From the NCBI RefSeq assembly GCF_015207245.1, contig NZ_JADEXF010000083.1, positions 1 to 8,801 of the forward strand: a stretch of 8,801 nt of DNA, read 5' to 3'. How positions within the stretch are numbered: the stretch's first letter is position 1; each line of letters begins with the position of its first letter. Below are positions 1-6,631 of the stretch, piece after piece. Position numbers and translations under genes: made by a program. Below the pieces are notes generated by a model that saw only the letters and a list, made by a program, of their open reading frames with translations, ran no database searches and was not told where the DNA came from. This DNA comes from Nostoc cf. edaphicum LEGE 07299. Its GTDB lineage: Bacteria > Cyanobacteriota > Cyanobacteriia > Cyanobacteriales > Nostocaceae.

Positions 1-74
1 TGTAGTATGTGTATTATCTGTTGTCAAGGGTCTGGCAAGCTAATTTAGAATTATTGCTTTGGAAAGAAAAGCTG

Positions 75-100
75 AGATGTATTACGATCACCATACATCT
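75..100. repeat. 8-bp inverted repeat (hairpin)
   Basis: AGATGTAT (75-82) and ATACATCT (93-100) are perfect inverted copies around a 10-nt loop. No T-run follows on the plus strand. It could be the end of a transcript entering from the left or a protein-binding site. Nothing in 1-217 reads as a gene. Confidence 0.4.
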
Positions 101-132
101 TAACCCGCTTATTTTCTCTGGTAAAAACTTTT

Positions 133-160
133 GCGCGTAGTTTACCGCCGTAGGCATCGC
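133..160. repeat. Nostoc-type dispersed short repeat
   Basis: The GC-rich stretch GCGCGTAG...CCGCCGTAGGCATCGC stands out in AT-rich intergenic DNA. It resembles a GCGATGCCTACGGCGGGCTACGC-type repeat that I recall as scattered through Nostoc-group genomes. The family assignment is from memory; only one copy is in this window. Confidence 0.5.
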
Positions 161-217
161 AGACCAATCTTATATGAGCAAAAGGGTAATAAGCCTATAA
201 CACTTACTGAATAAAGC

Positions 218-320
218 TTTTGCCGAAATTTTTGCCGCAACTTTGCCAAACGATACAAAAAAGTGTCTCAATTTTTGCCAATATAATAATATTATTTCCC
301 AAAATTCACTTGGCAAAAAT
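218..320. promoter_or_regulatory. Cluster of TTTGCC motifs upstream of the HTH gene
   Basis: Five TTTGCC cores lie in about 100 bp just before the ATG at 325. Four are on the plus strand (219-224, 231-236, 242-247, 274-279) and one is inverted (GGCAAA, 312-317). Three are extended to ATTTTTGCC (228-236, 271-279, and inverted at 312-320), so 271-279 and 312-320 form a perfect 9-bp inverted pair. Core spacings of 12, 11 and 32 bp are close to whole helical turns. The downstream product carries predicted DNA-binding domains, so an autoregulatory operator is a plausible inference. The AT-rich context makes chance a real alternative. Confidence 0.4.
282..296 (+). promoter_or_regulatory. Candidate -10 box and A/T palindrome
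   Basis: TATAAT at 282-287 matches the sigma-70 -10 consensus exactly. It overlaps the perfect palindrome AATAATATTATT (285-296). No good -35 hexamer sits 16-18 bp upstream; the nearest TTGCCA, at 243-248, is too far away. A start near 294 would give a leader of about 30 nt to the ATG at 325. The box lies between the two arms of the ATTTTTGCC inverted repeat, which suits an activator or repressor site. Confidence 0.4.
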
Positions 321-324
321 CGGC

Positions 325-1047
325 ATGAGTGAGAAACCCATAGAAGGTAACGGTAAGGCTTTTCTCGTTCTACTTTTGCCCATCTCGTTTTTGATTATTT
401 TCCTAGTTGCCACTTGGAGAATTTTACTGGCGGTAATTGTGCTGGTAATTGCCTTCAAGCTTTGGCAGGAATATCAATGGCAACAGTGGACTGTGCGAGT
501 TAACCCAATTTTTCATCAGTTGGTTCGTGAAAATCAAGGCAGACTGACGCCAATGGACTTGGCAATCAGGGGCAATTTTCCTGGAACAACGGCAAAACGC
601 TACTTGGATGCTAAAGCCTCGGAATTTGGTGCCAGTATAGTCAACTCTGAAGATGCAGGGCAGTCTTATTACTTTATAACTGCCAGCATTCTCGGCAATA
701 TTCTTGATAGTAGTGAGCCTGTTAAAGAACTTCCGGCTCAACCAGTTACTAAAACAGCGCGATCGCTATTAGCACCACCGCCAATCCCACAAGAGGAACC
801 AGAAACCGAATCACCACCACAGACAACTCATGAGGAAGCTAAACGATCGCTGGAAAAACAGTTAATTTTTGGCTCTCTGATTCAATCTGAACTTGCTAAA
901 CGGCTAAATGTCTATTCCAGCACAGTTTATAAACGGCGAAACGATCCAGAGTTTCCTGAATGGAGTCGCAGCAAAGACCCTGATGGTATTGCCTGGTCAT
1001 TCTCAGAAAAAACTAAGGAGTTTTTCCCAGTGGAGGAAGAAGGGTAA
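325..1047 (+). CDS. Membrane-anchored protein with two predicted HTH domains
   Basis: This 240-residue protein is of unknown function. After a short polar N-terminus, residues 12-49 are strongly hydrophobic, with Arg32 near the middle, and read as two transmembrane helices or a hairpin. Residues about 58-122 look like a winged-helix fold (LTPMDLAIRG, then TTAKRYLDAKASEFG as the recognition-helix region). A Pro/Glu/Thr-rich linker spans about 130-172. Residues 175-232 hold a second HTH-like segment (IQSELAKRLNVYSSTVYKRR). The ATG at 325 is preferred over an in-frame TTG at 220, because the extra 35 codons cover the TTTGCC motif cluster and -10 box. The gene converges on pyrD with a 26-bp gap. 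A membrane-tethered regulator is an inference from the architecture; the domain calls are by eye and no family name was recognised. Confidence 0.8.
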   Translation: MSEKPIEGNGKAFLVLLLPISFLIIFLVATWRILLAVIVLVIAFKLWQEYQWQQWTVRVNPIFHQLVRENQGRLTPMDLAIRGNFPGTTAKRYLDAKASEFGASIVNSEDAGQSYYFITASILGNILDSSEPVKELPAQPVTKTARSLLAPPPIPQEEPETESPPQTTHEEAKRSLEKQLIFGSLIQSELAKRLNVYSSTVYKRRNDPEFPEWSRSKDPDGIAWSFSEKTKEFFPVEEEG

Positions 1048-1050
1048 AAC

Positions 1051-1075
1051 AATTCGTAATTCGTAATTCGTAATT
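1051..1075. repeat. Heptameric short tandem repeat (AATTCGT x3.5)
   Basis: Three exact copies of AATTCGT plus AATT run through 1051-1075. Short tandemly repeated heptamers are a known feature of heterocystous cyanobacteria. The array fills the gap between two convergent genes, and its last two bases are part of the pyrD stop codon (1074-1076). Confidence 0.9.
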
Positions 1076-2207
1076 AGAATTTTGGAATTTTTGTTTGTAA
1101 ACCCACAGCTTCGTTGATGGAATTTAAGCCGCTTTGTTCTAGCTTGGAAAGCAAACCTGCTAGAATCTGGCGTACCATCATTGGCCCTTCGTAAATCCAG
1201 CCTGTATAAACCTGAATCAAGCTAGCACCAGCAGTAATTTTTTCCCAAGCATCTTCTGAGGAAAAAATACCACCAACCCCAATAATTGGGATTTGTCCTT
1301 GAGTTTGCTGCCAAATAAAACGAATTACCTCAGTGGAGCGATCGCGCAATGGTTTACCACTAATTCCGCCAGTTTCTTCCTGGGGTGATTTGCCTGTTTG
1401 GTCAATCACTTGGGTTTTCAGTCCATCACGGCTGATGGTGGTATTAGTGGCGATAATTCCTGCCAGTTGGTAGGTTTTAGCAAGAGTTATAATGTCAGCG
1501 ATCGCTTCCCATGATAAATCTGGGGCTATCTTGACAAAAATTGGTTTTTGTGTAGTATTTTCTTGTTGTAATAAATCTAAGATGGCACTGAGCATAGAAG
1601 CATCTTGGAGCGATCGTAACCCTGGTGTATTGGGAGAAGAGACATTAACAACAAAATAGTCTCCCAAATCCTTGAGTAAACGAAAACTATCGAGATAATC
1701 CTGTGCGGCTGCTTCTAGGGGAGTTATCTTAGATTTACCCAAATTTATCCCTATGGGTATCGAGCCGATTAACTCATGCTTTCTTTGTTTCAAACGTGCC
1801 GCCATTACTGCTGCACCACTGTTATTAAAGCCCATCCGATTGAGAGCAGCTTTATCCAACGGTAGGCGAAACAAACGAGGATGGGGATTTCCGGGCTGTG
1901 CGTGAAAAGTTACAGTTCCTAGTTCTGCAAAGCCAAAACCCAGGTTAGACCAAATGCCCGCAGCGACTCCATCCTTGTCGAAGCCAGCCGCTAACCCTAC
2001 CGGATTTGGAAAGTTTAGCCCAAACAAATTTTGTTCTAAACGTGAATCGTACAGGCATAAAGACTTCTTTAAGCGTTGGTTTACCCAACTAGAAGGCGTT
2101 TGCGATAGCCAATTAAAACTGCGAATCGTCTGCTGATGTAACCACTCCGGCTCTGTTTTTACCACATTGAACAAAAGCGGACTAATTGCAAATTTATAAA
2201 TATCCAT
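1074..2207 (-). CDS. pyrD: Dihydroorotate dehydrogenase (quinone), class 2
   Basis: The enzyme oxidises dihydroorotate to orotate with FMN and passes electrons to quinone, the fourth step of de novo pyrimidine synthesis, at the inner face of a membrane. The 377 residues are a normal class 2 length. Residues 1-60 form the N-terminal helical extension typical of the membrane-associated, quinone-using class. [13 protein letters not shown] (68-80) carries the conserved FMN/substrate Lys78. [10 protein letters not shown] (122-131) binds substrate. [11 protein letters not shown] (188-198) has Ser191 as catalytic base, which marks class 2 (class 1 uses Cys). FVKIAPD (224-230), ATNTTISR (253-260), GGISGKPL (280-287) and IGVGGI (309-314) complete the FMN barrel. 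The ATG at 2207 is a natural start. It converges with the HTH gene and diverges from the GNAT gene. All key residues appear intact. Confidence 0.97.
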   Translation of the reverse strand: MDIYKFAISPLLFNVVKTEPEWLHQQTIRSFNWLSQTPSSWVNQRLKKSLCLYDSRLEQNLFGLNFPNPVGLAAGFDKDGVAAGIWSNLGFGFAELGTVTFHAQPGNPHPRLFRLPLDKAALNRMGFNNSGAAVMAARLKQRKHELIGSIPIGINLGKSKITPLEAAAQDYLDSFRLLKDLGDYFVVNVSSPNTPGLRSLQDASMLSAILDLLQQENTTQKPIFVKIAPDLSWEAIADIITLAKTYQLAGIIATNTTISRDGLKTQVIDQTGKSPQEETGGISGKPLRDRSTEVIRFIWQQTQGQIPIIGVGGIFSSEDAWEKITAGASLIQVYTGWIYEGPMMVRQILAGLLSKLEQSGLNSINEAVGLQTKIPKF

Positions 2208-2214
2208 TAGCTTT

Positions 2215-2245
2215 TATAAAGAATAACTCAGAAATCAGAAGTCAA
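2215..2245 (-). promoter_or_regulatory. Candidate pyrD promoter
   Basis: On the minus strand, TTGACT (2245-2240) is five of six to the -35 consensus. A T/A-rich TTTATA (2220-2215) follows after 19 bp, which is longer than ideal. If used, transcription would begin almost at the ATG (2207), giving a near-leaderless message. The -35 lies within a degenerate heptamer repeat. Confidence 0.3.
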
Positions 2246-2248
2246 AAT
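2228..2248. repeat. Degenerate heptameric tandem repeat
   Basis: TCAGAAA, TCAGAAG and TCAAAAT are three consecutive related heptamers in the pyrD/GNAT divergent gap. They resemble the short tandem repeats common between Nostoc genes. With the array at 1051-1075, pyrD has heptamer repeats at both ends. Confidence 0.5.
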
Positions 2249-2316
2249 TCACTCTGAAATTATGTACGAGTGGGCAATGAGTATTGGTCAAAACCTTACC
2301 CAGAAGCAAAATCAGG

Positions 2317-2742
2317 ATGATTACAGTTCAGGTAAAACAGGAAGTAACTCAGCAGGATCGGATGACAGTCATCCAAATGATTCGCCAGTTCAATCAAAAT
2401 TTTTTTCCGTTGTCAGAGTGGCAACCTCTAGCAGTTTTTGCACGAGATGAATCAGGCTTGATTGTTGGTGGCATTATGGGCGAAATCGGTTGCGATTGGC
2501 TTTATATCAGAGTCTTAGTTGTTCAAGAAGGCTTACGCCGCAAAGGGATTGGCAGCAATATCCTTAAAATTGCTGAAAAAGAAGGTCAAAAGCAAAACTG
2601 TGTAGGGGTTCATCTTGAGACATTAGACTTTCAAGCTAAGGAATTTTATGAATCTCAAGGCTACACTGTATTTGGTTTTCAAGAGAATTACCCACTTGGG
2701 CATAAAAGATACTTCATGCAAAAGTTATTTTATTTGAGTTAA
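2317..2742 (+). CDS. GNAT-family N-acetyltransferase
   Basis: This 141-residue protein is the usual size for a single GNAT domain, which moves acetyl from acetyl-CoA to an amine; the substrate cannot be read from sequence. The strand-4 segment LYIRVLVVQEGLRRKGIGSN (62-81) contains the acetyl-CoA pyrophosphate-binding motif A, with RRKGIG at 74-79. The C-terminal motif B region has the typical FYESQGY (110-116), followed by a YPLGHKRYFMQK tail seen in small soluble GNATs. No signal peptide or membrane segment is visible. The ATG at 2317 is chosen over an in-frame TTG at 2284 because the domain's first strand (MITVQVKQE) starts here; no clear ribosome binding site decides it. It diverges from pyrD, and the next gene lies 200 bp downstream on the same strand. 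Confidence 0.92.
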   Translation: MITVQVKQEVTQQDRMTVIQMIRQFNQNFFPLSEWQPLAVFARDESGLIVGGIMGEIGCDWLYIRVLVVQEGLRRKGIGSNILKIAEKEGQKQNCVGVHLETLDFQAKEFYESQGYTVFGFQENYPLGHKRYFMQKLFYLS

Positions 2743-2755
2743 ACATTCAGGAGGC

Positions 2756-2786
2756 AGCGATTTTAAGTTGTATAGTTCAAATCGCT
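2756..2786. repeat. 8-bp inverted repeat after the GNAT gene
   Basis: AGCGATTT (2756-2763) and AAATCGCT (2779-2786) are perfect inverted copies separated by 15 nt, starting 14 nt after the acetyltransferase stop. No T-run follows, so it is at best a weak terminator; a processing or binding site is equally possible. Confidence 0.4.
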
Positions 2787-2942
2787 AGAAACACGCAAAG
2801 ATGCGGAATGCAATTTGAATGACTATTAGCTTAATTTCTTATTAACCTGTCTAGGTTCAATATTAAACACTTGTGGCAATATTACTCAGGGTGCTTTTTT
2901 GGGCATCTTATATATTACAAGTTATGTTAACCAATAAATCAG

Positions 2943-5867
2943 ATGGGGCAGCCACAAAAACCTATAGCCGCCGAACAGCAGATCCTCTCTTTGGGGCGCG
3001 TCCTCCAGAGCCTCAGAGAAGAAGATGATGTTGACGTTCTGATTGAAACTACTATTTCTTATCTTAAAGAAGAGTTTGACTACAAACTGATTTGGATTGC
3101 TCTTTACGATCGCCTGAATCACATATTATTCGGCAAAGGAGGCATCACACCCGATCGTGACATGAGCTTTTTACGCCAAAGGGTTGTTCTCAGTCCAGGG
3201 GATTTATTAGAGCAAGCAGTAATTGAACAGCATCCTTTGGGCGTAGCTGATTTGCAAACTGAAATCCGTGCCGCCGAATGGCGAAAAGTTGCCGAAAAAT
3301 TCCACATCCAAGGAACGATTATTTTACCAATTCGCTACAAAGACCGTTGCTTGGGCTTGGTATTACTGGGTTCAGAACGCTGGGGCTACTTACTGACAGG
3401 AGAAACAAAAGCACGTTTGATGATGGTTTTAGGTGAACTGGGGGCAGTGCTTTATCAAAATGAGATGCATAAGCACCAAAAGCAAACCAGGCGAACTGAC
3501 GAGCCATTATTAGAATTGCTAGAAAATTTACGCACCCTCAGTAACCTGAATCAAAGACTTGAAGCAGCTGTGCAAGCAACTCATAAGTTTGTCTCCCCCA
3601 ACCGGACAAATGTTTACTGGTTTGAGCGAGAAGGGCGCTACTTTTGGTGTCGAATGAGCAATCAGCTGGTCAAAATGGATCGCAATTCTAGCAGCCAGCA
3701 AGCAGCGGGAATGACTGTACAAGACTTGAGCGATTTTTATTATGCTTTGGCAGTTAACCAAATAGTCTCCATTGGTGATGCCCGCAGTTCTTTAAAAAGC
3801 CATTTTACGGCTAAATTGCTGGAACGGCTAAAGGTGCGATCGCTTCTGGCAGCTCCGATTATCTGGCAAAAGAACTTAGTCGGTTTTCTGGCGGTGGAAA
3901 GCAATGAACCTCGCATCTGGACAGACACAGACAAAAATTTTGTCCAAGGTGTTGCTGGTTTAATCTCTCTAGTTACACCTACCGAAAGCATGGAAAGCAC
4001 TATCAAACAGATTCAAGAGGATGCTCAACTGACTAGCCAAGTTGCTCAAGGTATCTATAGCGAACATGACCTTCAGACAACTTTACATACTTGTGCTAAA
4101 AGAGTTTTAGCTCGATTAGGTGCTACCCGCTTTTTGTTGTTGCAGTATGACCCCGAACAGAAGAATTATCAATTTATTTACCAAAGTCAGCCCCAAAATC
4201 GTCGCCCGTTGACATTTACCCTTGATACTCTCAAAGAATTAGATGGGCAGCTTTTGCAAGGTTCAACTCAAGCGGTGGAAATTGAGAACTTAGATGAAGA
4301 TTTACGCTTTTTTAACTGGCGTCCCTCGTTGTTAGAAAATAATGTGCGATCGCTACTTGTTTGTAAATGCACTCACGAGCATATACCAGCAGCACTTTTG
4401 GTGATTACTCATGAAAGCCATCGTTCTTGGACAACTCTAGAAAAAGAATTACTGTGGGCCGTCAGTCAACAGATTGGTGTAATTGTTCGTCAGTGGCAAT
4501 TACATAACCGCACTACCCAGCAGCAAAAAACTTCTCAGGCATTTGAGCAATGCTTACGCATCCTGACACAATCCCAAAACAGCATTGAGGTCGAAAAAAA
4601 GCATTTAGAATCTACAGCACTCGAACAAATAGCCTCAATTTTGGGCTGTCCCCTCGCACTAATGCTATCTTGGGCACCTGGCGAGAGTTGGGCAGAAATT
4701 ATCCCTGGAGTGATTGACAATAGCCTATTTGGGATTTTTTCTGATGCATCTATTTCTATCCAGGCTGAAGCCTTAATTCAGTGGGCACTTGTTACGGAGA
4801 ATTACCTGACTTTGAAGGTGGATAATTTACCCCCGGAAACTCGGAAATGGTTGAATATTCCAGACAAAGGTCAAATTTTGGTGATGGCATTACGTACAAC
4901 TGCTGATTATGAAACCACTGGTGTAGTGCTGTTAGCAGACTATCAAGAGCGTCGCTGGTCAGAACAAAACCTCAGTGCAACAGCAACTCTGATTTCTCAA
5001 TTAGCCTGGTGGCGTCGTGAAAAGCAAATCACCCGACTTTTAGAATCCACAACCGAAGAATTACGACAACTCAACTGGTACAAACATCGTCGTCTAGAGG
5101 AAATTCAAAGAATAACGGCCCATTCCCTTAAACAAATACACGATTTGGGCATTCCTGCCAATGAACTGACTCAGATGCGCTACCAGCTATTGCTGCGGCA
5201 GTTAGATCATACAGCCACCTCCATGAGTGGAATGCTAAAACTCGAACACTGGCAGCTACACATTAGTTGGGAAACTATGCCCATAGCCAGTTTACTGAAG
5301 CGATCGCTCGAACGGATCGAAAATTTACTTAAACAACAAAAGCTGTGGATTGGTGTACATGGTTTGGGACAACCAATTGACGAGCAAGAAGCACCCAAGA
5401 ATTCTTCATTAGTTAGAGGCGTTCCTCCCTCCAGCGCTCAATCTGCAATGGCGATCGCTGGTGATATTGTCAAAATTGAATTAGTTATCCATGAATTATT
5501 GGTTACTGCCTGTAACCGTTCTCAAAGCGGTAGCAGAATTGATATTTGGTGTCGCCGTTTAGATGCGTCAAAACCCTTAGATATAAAATATTCTTCTTCT
5601 ACAACTGGAGGGGCTGAACATCAGACATCGCTAGAATTATCGATCACATATAACGGTGCGATCGAACCACAGCTACTCACGGAACTACATGATAATACAC
5701 CTAAAGATGTGCTTGTTCCTTCCAACCTCGACCAACCACCAGCTTTACATCTGGCGATCTGCCAAAACCTCATGCAAGAACTAGGAGGAGAGTTGAATTT
5801 CTATCAGTTACCAGATAATCGGGTAGTCAGTCGCTTGTTGTTGCCGTTAGCTATTCATGATTCTTAG
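2943..5867 (+). CDS. Multi-GAF protein with degenerate histidine-kinase C-terminus
   Basis: This 974-residue soluble protein has no signal peptide or transmembrane segment. Four GAF-like repeats can be traced by their closing pattern (hydrophobic strand, short turn, LG/VGxLxxxS, W/T-rich helix) at about 28-172, 193-345, 375-517 and 552-690. No convincing bilin-binding Cys motif is seen. Residues 695-735 and 742-800 resemble the two dimerisation helices of a histidine kinase, and 785-970 a HATPase fold ending in SRLLLPL. The catalytic boxes are broken. The likely H-box is AHSLKQI (His727) without the acidic residue or Pro. The N-box reads ELLVTA, with Thr855 in place of the metal-binding Asn. 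The G1 position reads YNGA (903-906) instead of DxGxG. The G2 position reads PPALHLAI (932-939) without its glycines. A pseudokinase, scaffold or dimer partner is inferred. Residues 811-838 look like a flexible insertion. ATG 2943 gives a sensible start; no Shine-Dalgarno is evident. Confidence 0.93.
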   Translation: MGQPQKPIAAEQQILSLGRVLQSLREEDDVDVLIETTISYLKEEFDYKLIWIALYDRLNHILFGKGGITPDRDMSFLRQRVVLSPGDLLEQAVIEQHPLGVADLQTEIRAAEWRKVAEKFHIQGTIILPIRYKDRCLGLVLLGSERWGYLLTGETKARLMMVLGELGAVLYQNEMHKHQKQTRRTDEPLLELLENLRTLSNLNQRLEAAVQATHKFVSPNRTNVYWFEREGRYFWCRMSNQLVKMDRNSSSQQAAGMTVQDLSDFYYALAVNQIVSIGDARSSLKSHFTAKLLERLKVRSLLAAPIIWQKNLVGFLAVESNEPRIWTDTDKNFVQGVAGLISLVTPTESMESTIKQIQEDAQLTSQVAQGIYSEHDLQTTLHTCAKRVLARLGATRFLLLQYDPEQKNYQFIYQSQPQNRRPLTFTLDTLKELDGQLLQGSTQAVEIENLDEDLRFFNWRPSLLENNVRSLLVCKCTHEHIPAALLVITHESHRSWTTLEKELLWAVSQQIGVIVRQWQLHNRTTQQQKTSQAFEQCLRILTQSQNSIEVEKKHLESTALEQIASILGCPLALMLSWAPGESWAEIIPGVIDNSLFGIFSDASISIQAEALIQWALVTENYLTLKVDNLPPETRKWLNIPDKGQILVMALRTTADYETTGVVLLADYQERRWSEQNLSATATLISQLAWWRREKQITRLLESTTEELRQLNWYKHRRLEEIQRITAHSLKQIHDLGIPANELTQMRYQLLLRQLDHTATSMSGMLKLEHWQLHISWETMPIASLLKRSLERIENLLKQQKLWIGVHGLGQPIDEQEAPKNSSLVRGVPPSSAQSAMAIAGDIVKIELVIHELLVTACNRSQSGSRIDIWCRRLDASKPLDIKYSSSTTGGAEHQTSLELSITYNGAIEPQLLTELHDNTPKDVLVPSNLDQPPALHLAICQNLMQELGGELNFYQLPDNRVVSRLLLPLAIHDS

Positions 5868-5917
5868 TGCAGCTTTGCCTAAAATCGCGGCGAATTGAGT
5901 GTTGAAATTTAAACGCA

Positions 5918-5966
5918 GATGCGCTTCTCTACGAGACGCTACGCGAACGCACTCCCGTAGGGAAGT
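5918..5966. repeat. Dispersed palindromic repeat, Nostoc type
   Basis: The stretch contains GCGCTTCTCTACGAGACGCT, then ACGCGAACGC and ACTCCCGTAGGGAAG. TCTCTACGAGA (5927-5937) and TCCCGTAGGGA (5953-5963) are small hairpins with 4-bp arms. I recall closely similar modules as highly repeated in Nostoc/Anabaena genomes. It begins 51 bp after the GAF gene. Confidence 0.7.
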
Positions 5967-5990
5967 TTAATAAAGATGTGCTGTTGTTAA

Positions 5991-6314
5991 TCACCTCATT
6001 TGTACGAGAATTACCATAACTCCTTGGTACAGTCTCATACCTATGGCGCTCTCAAGGCAATCGAACACTTTTGGGGATTGTTACCGTCTAAGGACTAAGG
6101 GCGATCTTTAGACTATGCACCTGAACCGAACCGTATTGATACCAATCCTGACTTCGATAATTGGTACAGGCGATCGTTGCTTGATTTTACAGTGAATTGC
6201 TTGCTCATCAAAGGATGCTCTGGCACTAACATCATTTATGTGAACTTATGTGAACTCCTCCCTACGGAATTTGTGAACTTCTCCCTACGGAATCCTTACG
6301 TAAATTCCAATTAA
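5991..6314 (+). pseudogene. Possible coding relic, unidentified
   Basis: One plus-strand frame reads like protein on both sides of a single stop (6096-6098). The first part, to 6095, includes SLVQSHTYGALKAIEHFWGL; the second, from 6099, includes DYAPEPNRIDTNPDFDNWYR and LLDFTVNCLLIKG. Composition (Trp, Tyr, His, Pro, Asp-Asn) is unlike random translation of AT-rich intergenic DNA. There is no start codon with a ribosome binding site, and the frame is closed by a stop at 5988-5990. From about 6237 the frame runs into a tandem repeat, so the original end is lost. I could not assign a family. It may be the remnant of a decayed gene, or chance. Confidence 0.35.
6237..6293. repeat. Tandem repeat, 23-bp period
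   Basis: A 22-nt unit beginning TGTGAACTCCTCCCTACGGA at 6249-6270 recurs at 6272-6293 with one mismatch. A truncated TATGTGAACTTA copy precedes it at 6237-6248. The CCCTACGG part echoes the CCCGTAGGG module at 5954-5962. Only two full copies exist and no unique spacer is present, so it is not a CRISPR array. Confidence 0.75.
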
Positions 6315-6631
6315 AAAATGCTTTTTTTTACTCAAGCTTTACAAGAAACTAGTGGATGTACGATTAGTATGAATATGTAACCAATTAACCGCATCTCCAG
6401 GCTTAATAACTAAATTACTTATACGGTTATTACTTGTATAAAGGTGCGAAAATGGTAATAAAAATTAGTCCTTAACTAGAAGATTTCTTCTACATAAGAC
6501 AAATATGGCTTGGAAAGTTCCCAAGCTGCGCATCCTGCTTGCCTATACTTGGCTCTTACTCATTAGTAAGGCAGTAGATAAGCATGACAAATTTGCAATC
6601 TTAACATCATAAAAGAAAAACAAAAAATTGT
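6315..6631. other. Gene-free leader region of the PEP-CTERM gene
   Basis: No gene is seen. It holds two small dyads: TTATAC/GTATAA (6419-6424 and 6436-6441, 11-nt loop) and GCTTGG/CCAAGC (6508-6513 and 6521-6526, 7-nt loop). Several AT-rich hexamers could act as -10 boxes, but none has a convincing -35 partner. The last 30 nt are A-rich, with no Shine-Dalgarno before the ATG at 6632. Confidence 0.5.

Noticed and set aside
220..324. TTG-initiated extension of the membrane HTH protein
   Set aside because: It would translate through the TTTGCC cluster and the TATAAT box. The ATG at 325 gives a normal polar start before the membrane segment.
1051..1075. Transcription terminator between convergent genes
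   Set aside because: The sequence is a direct heptamer array and does not form a hairpin followed by a T-run.
2262..2450. 62-codon ATG frame overlapping the acetyltransferase start
   Set aside because: It is out of frame with the clear GNAT domain, and its product (Ser/Asn/Gln-rich) has no recognisable features.
2943..4500. Bilin-binding (phytochrome or cyanobacteriochrome) GAF domain
   Set aside because: Cys residues such as those at 236 and 474-476 are not in the conserved Cys-His chromophore context, so photoreception is not supported.
6237..6293. CRISPR-like repeat
   Set aside because: There are only two full units joined with a 1-nt gap and no unique spacers, so it is a plain tandem repeat.
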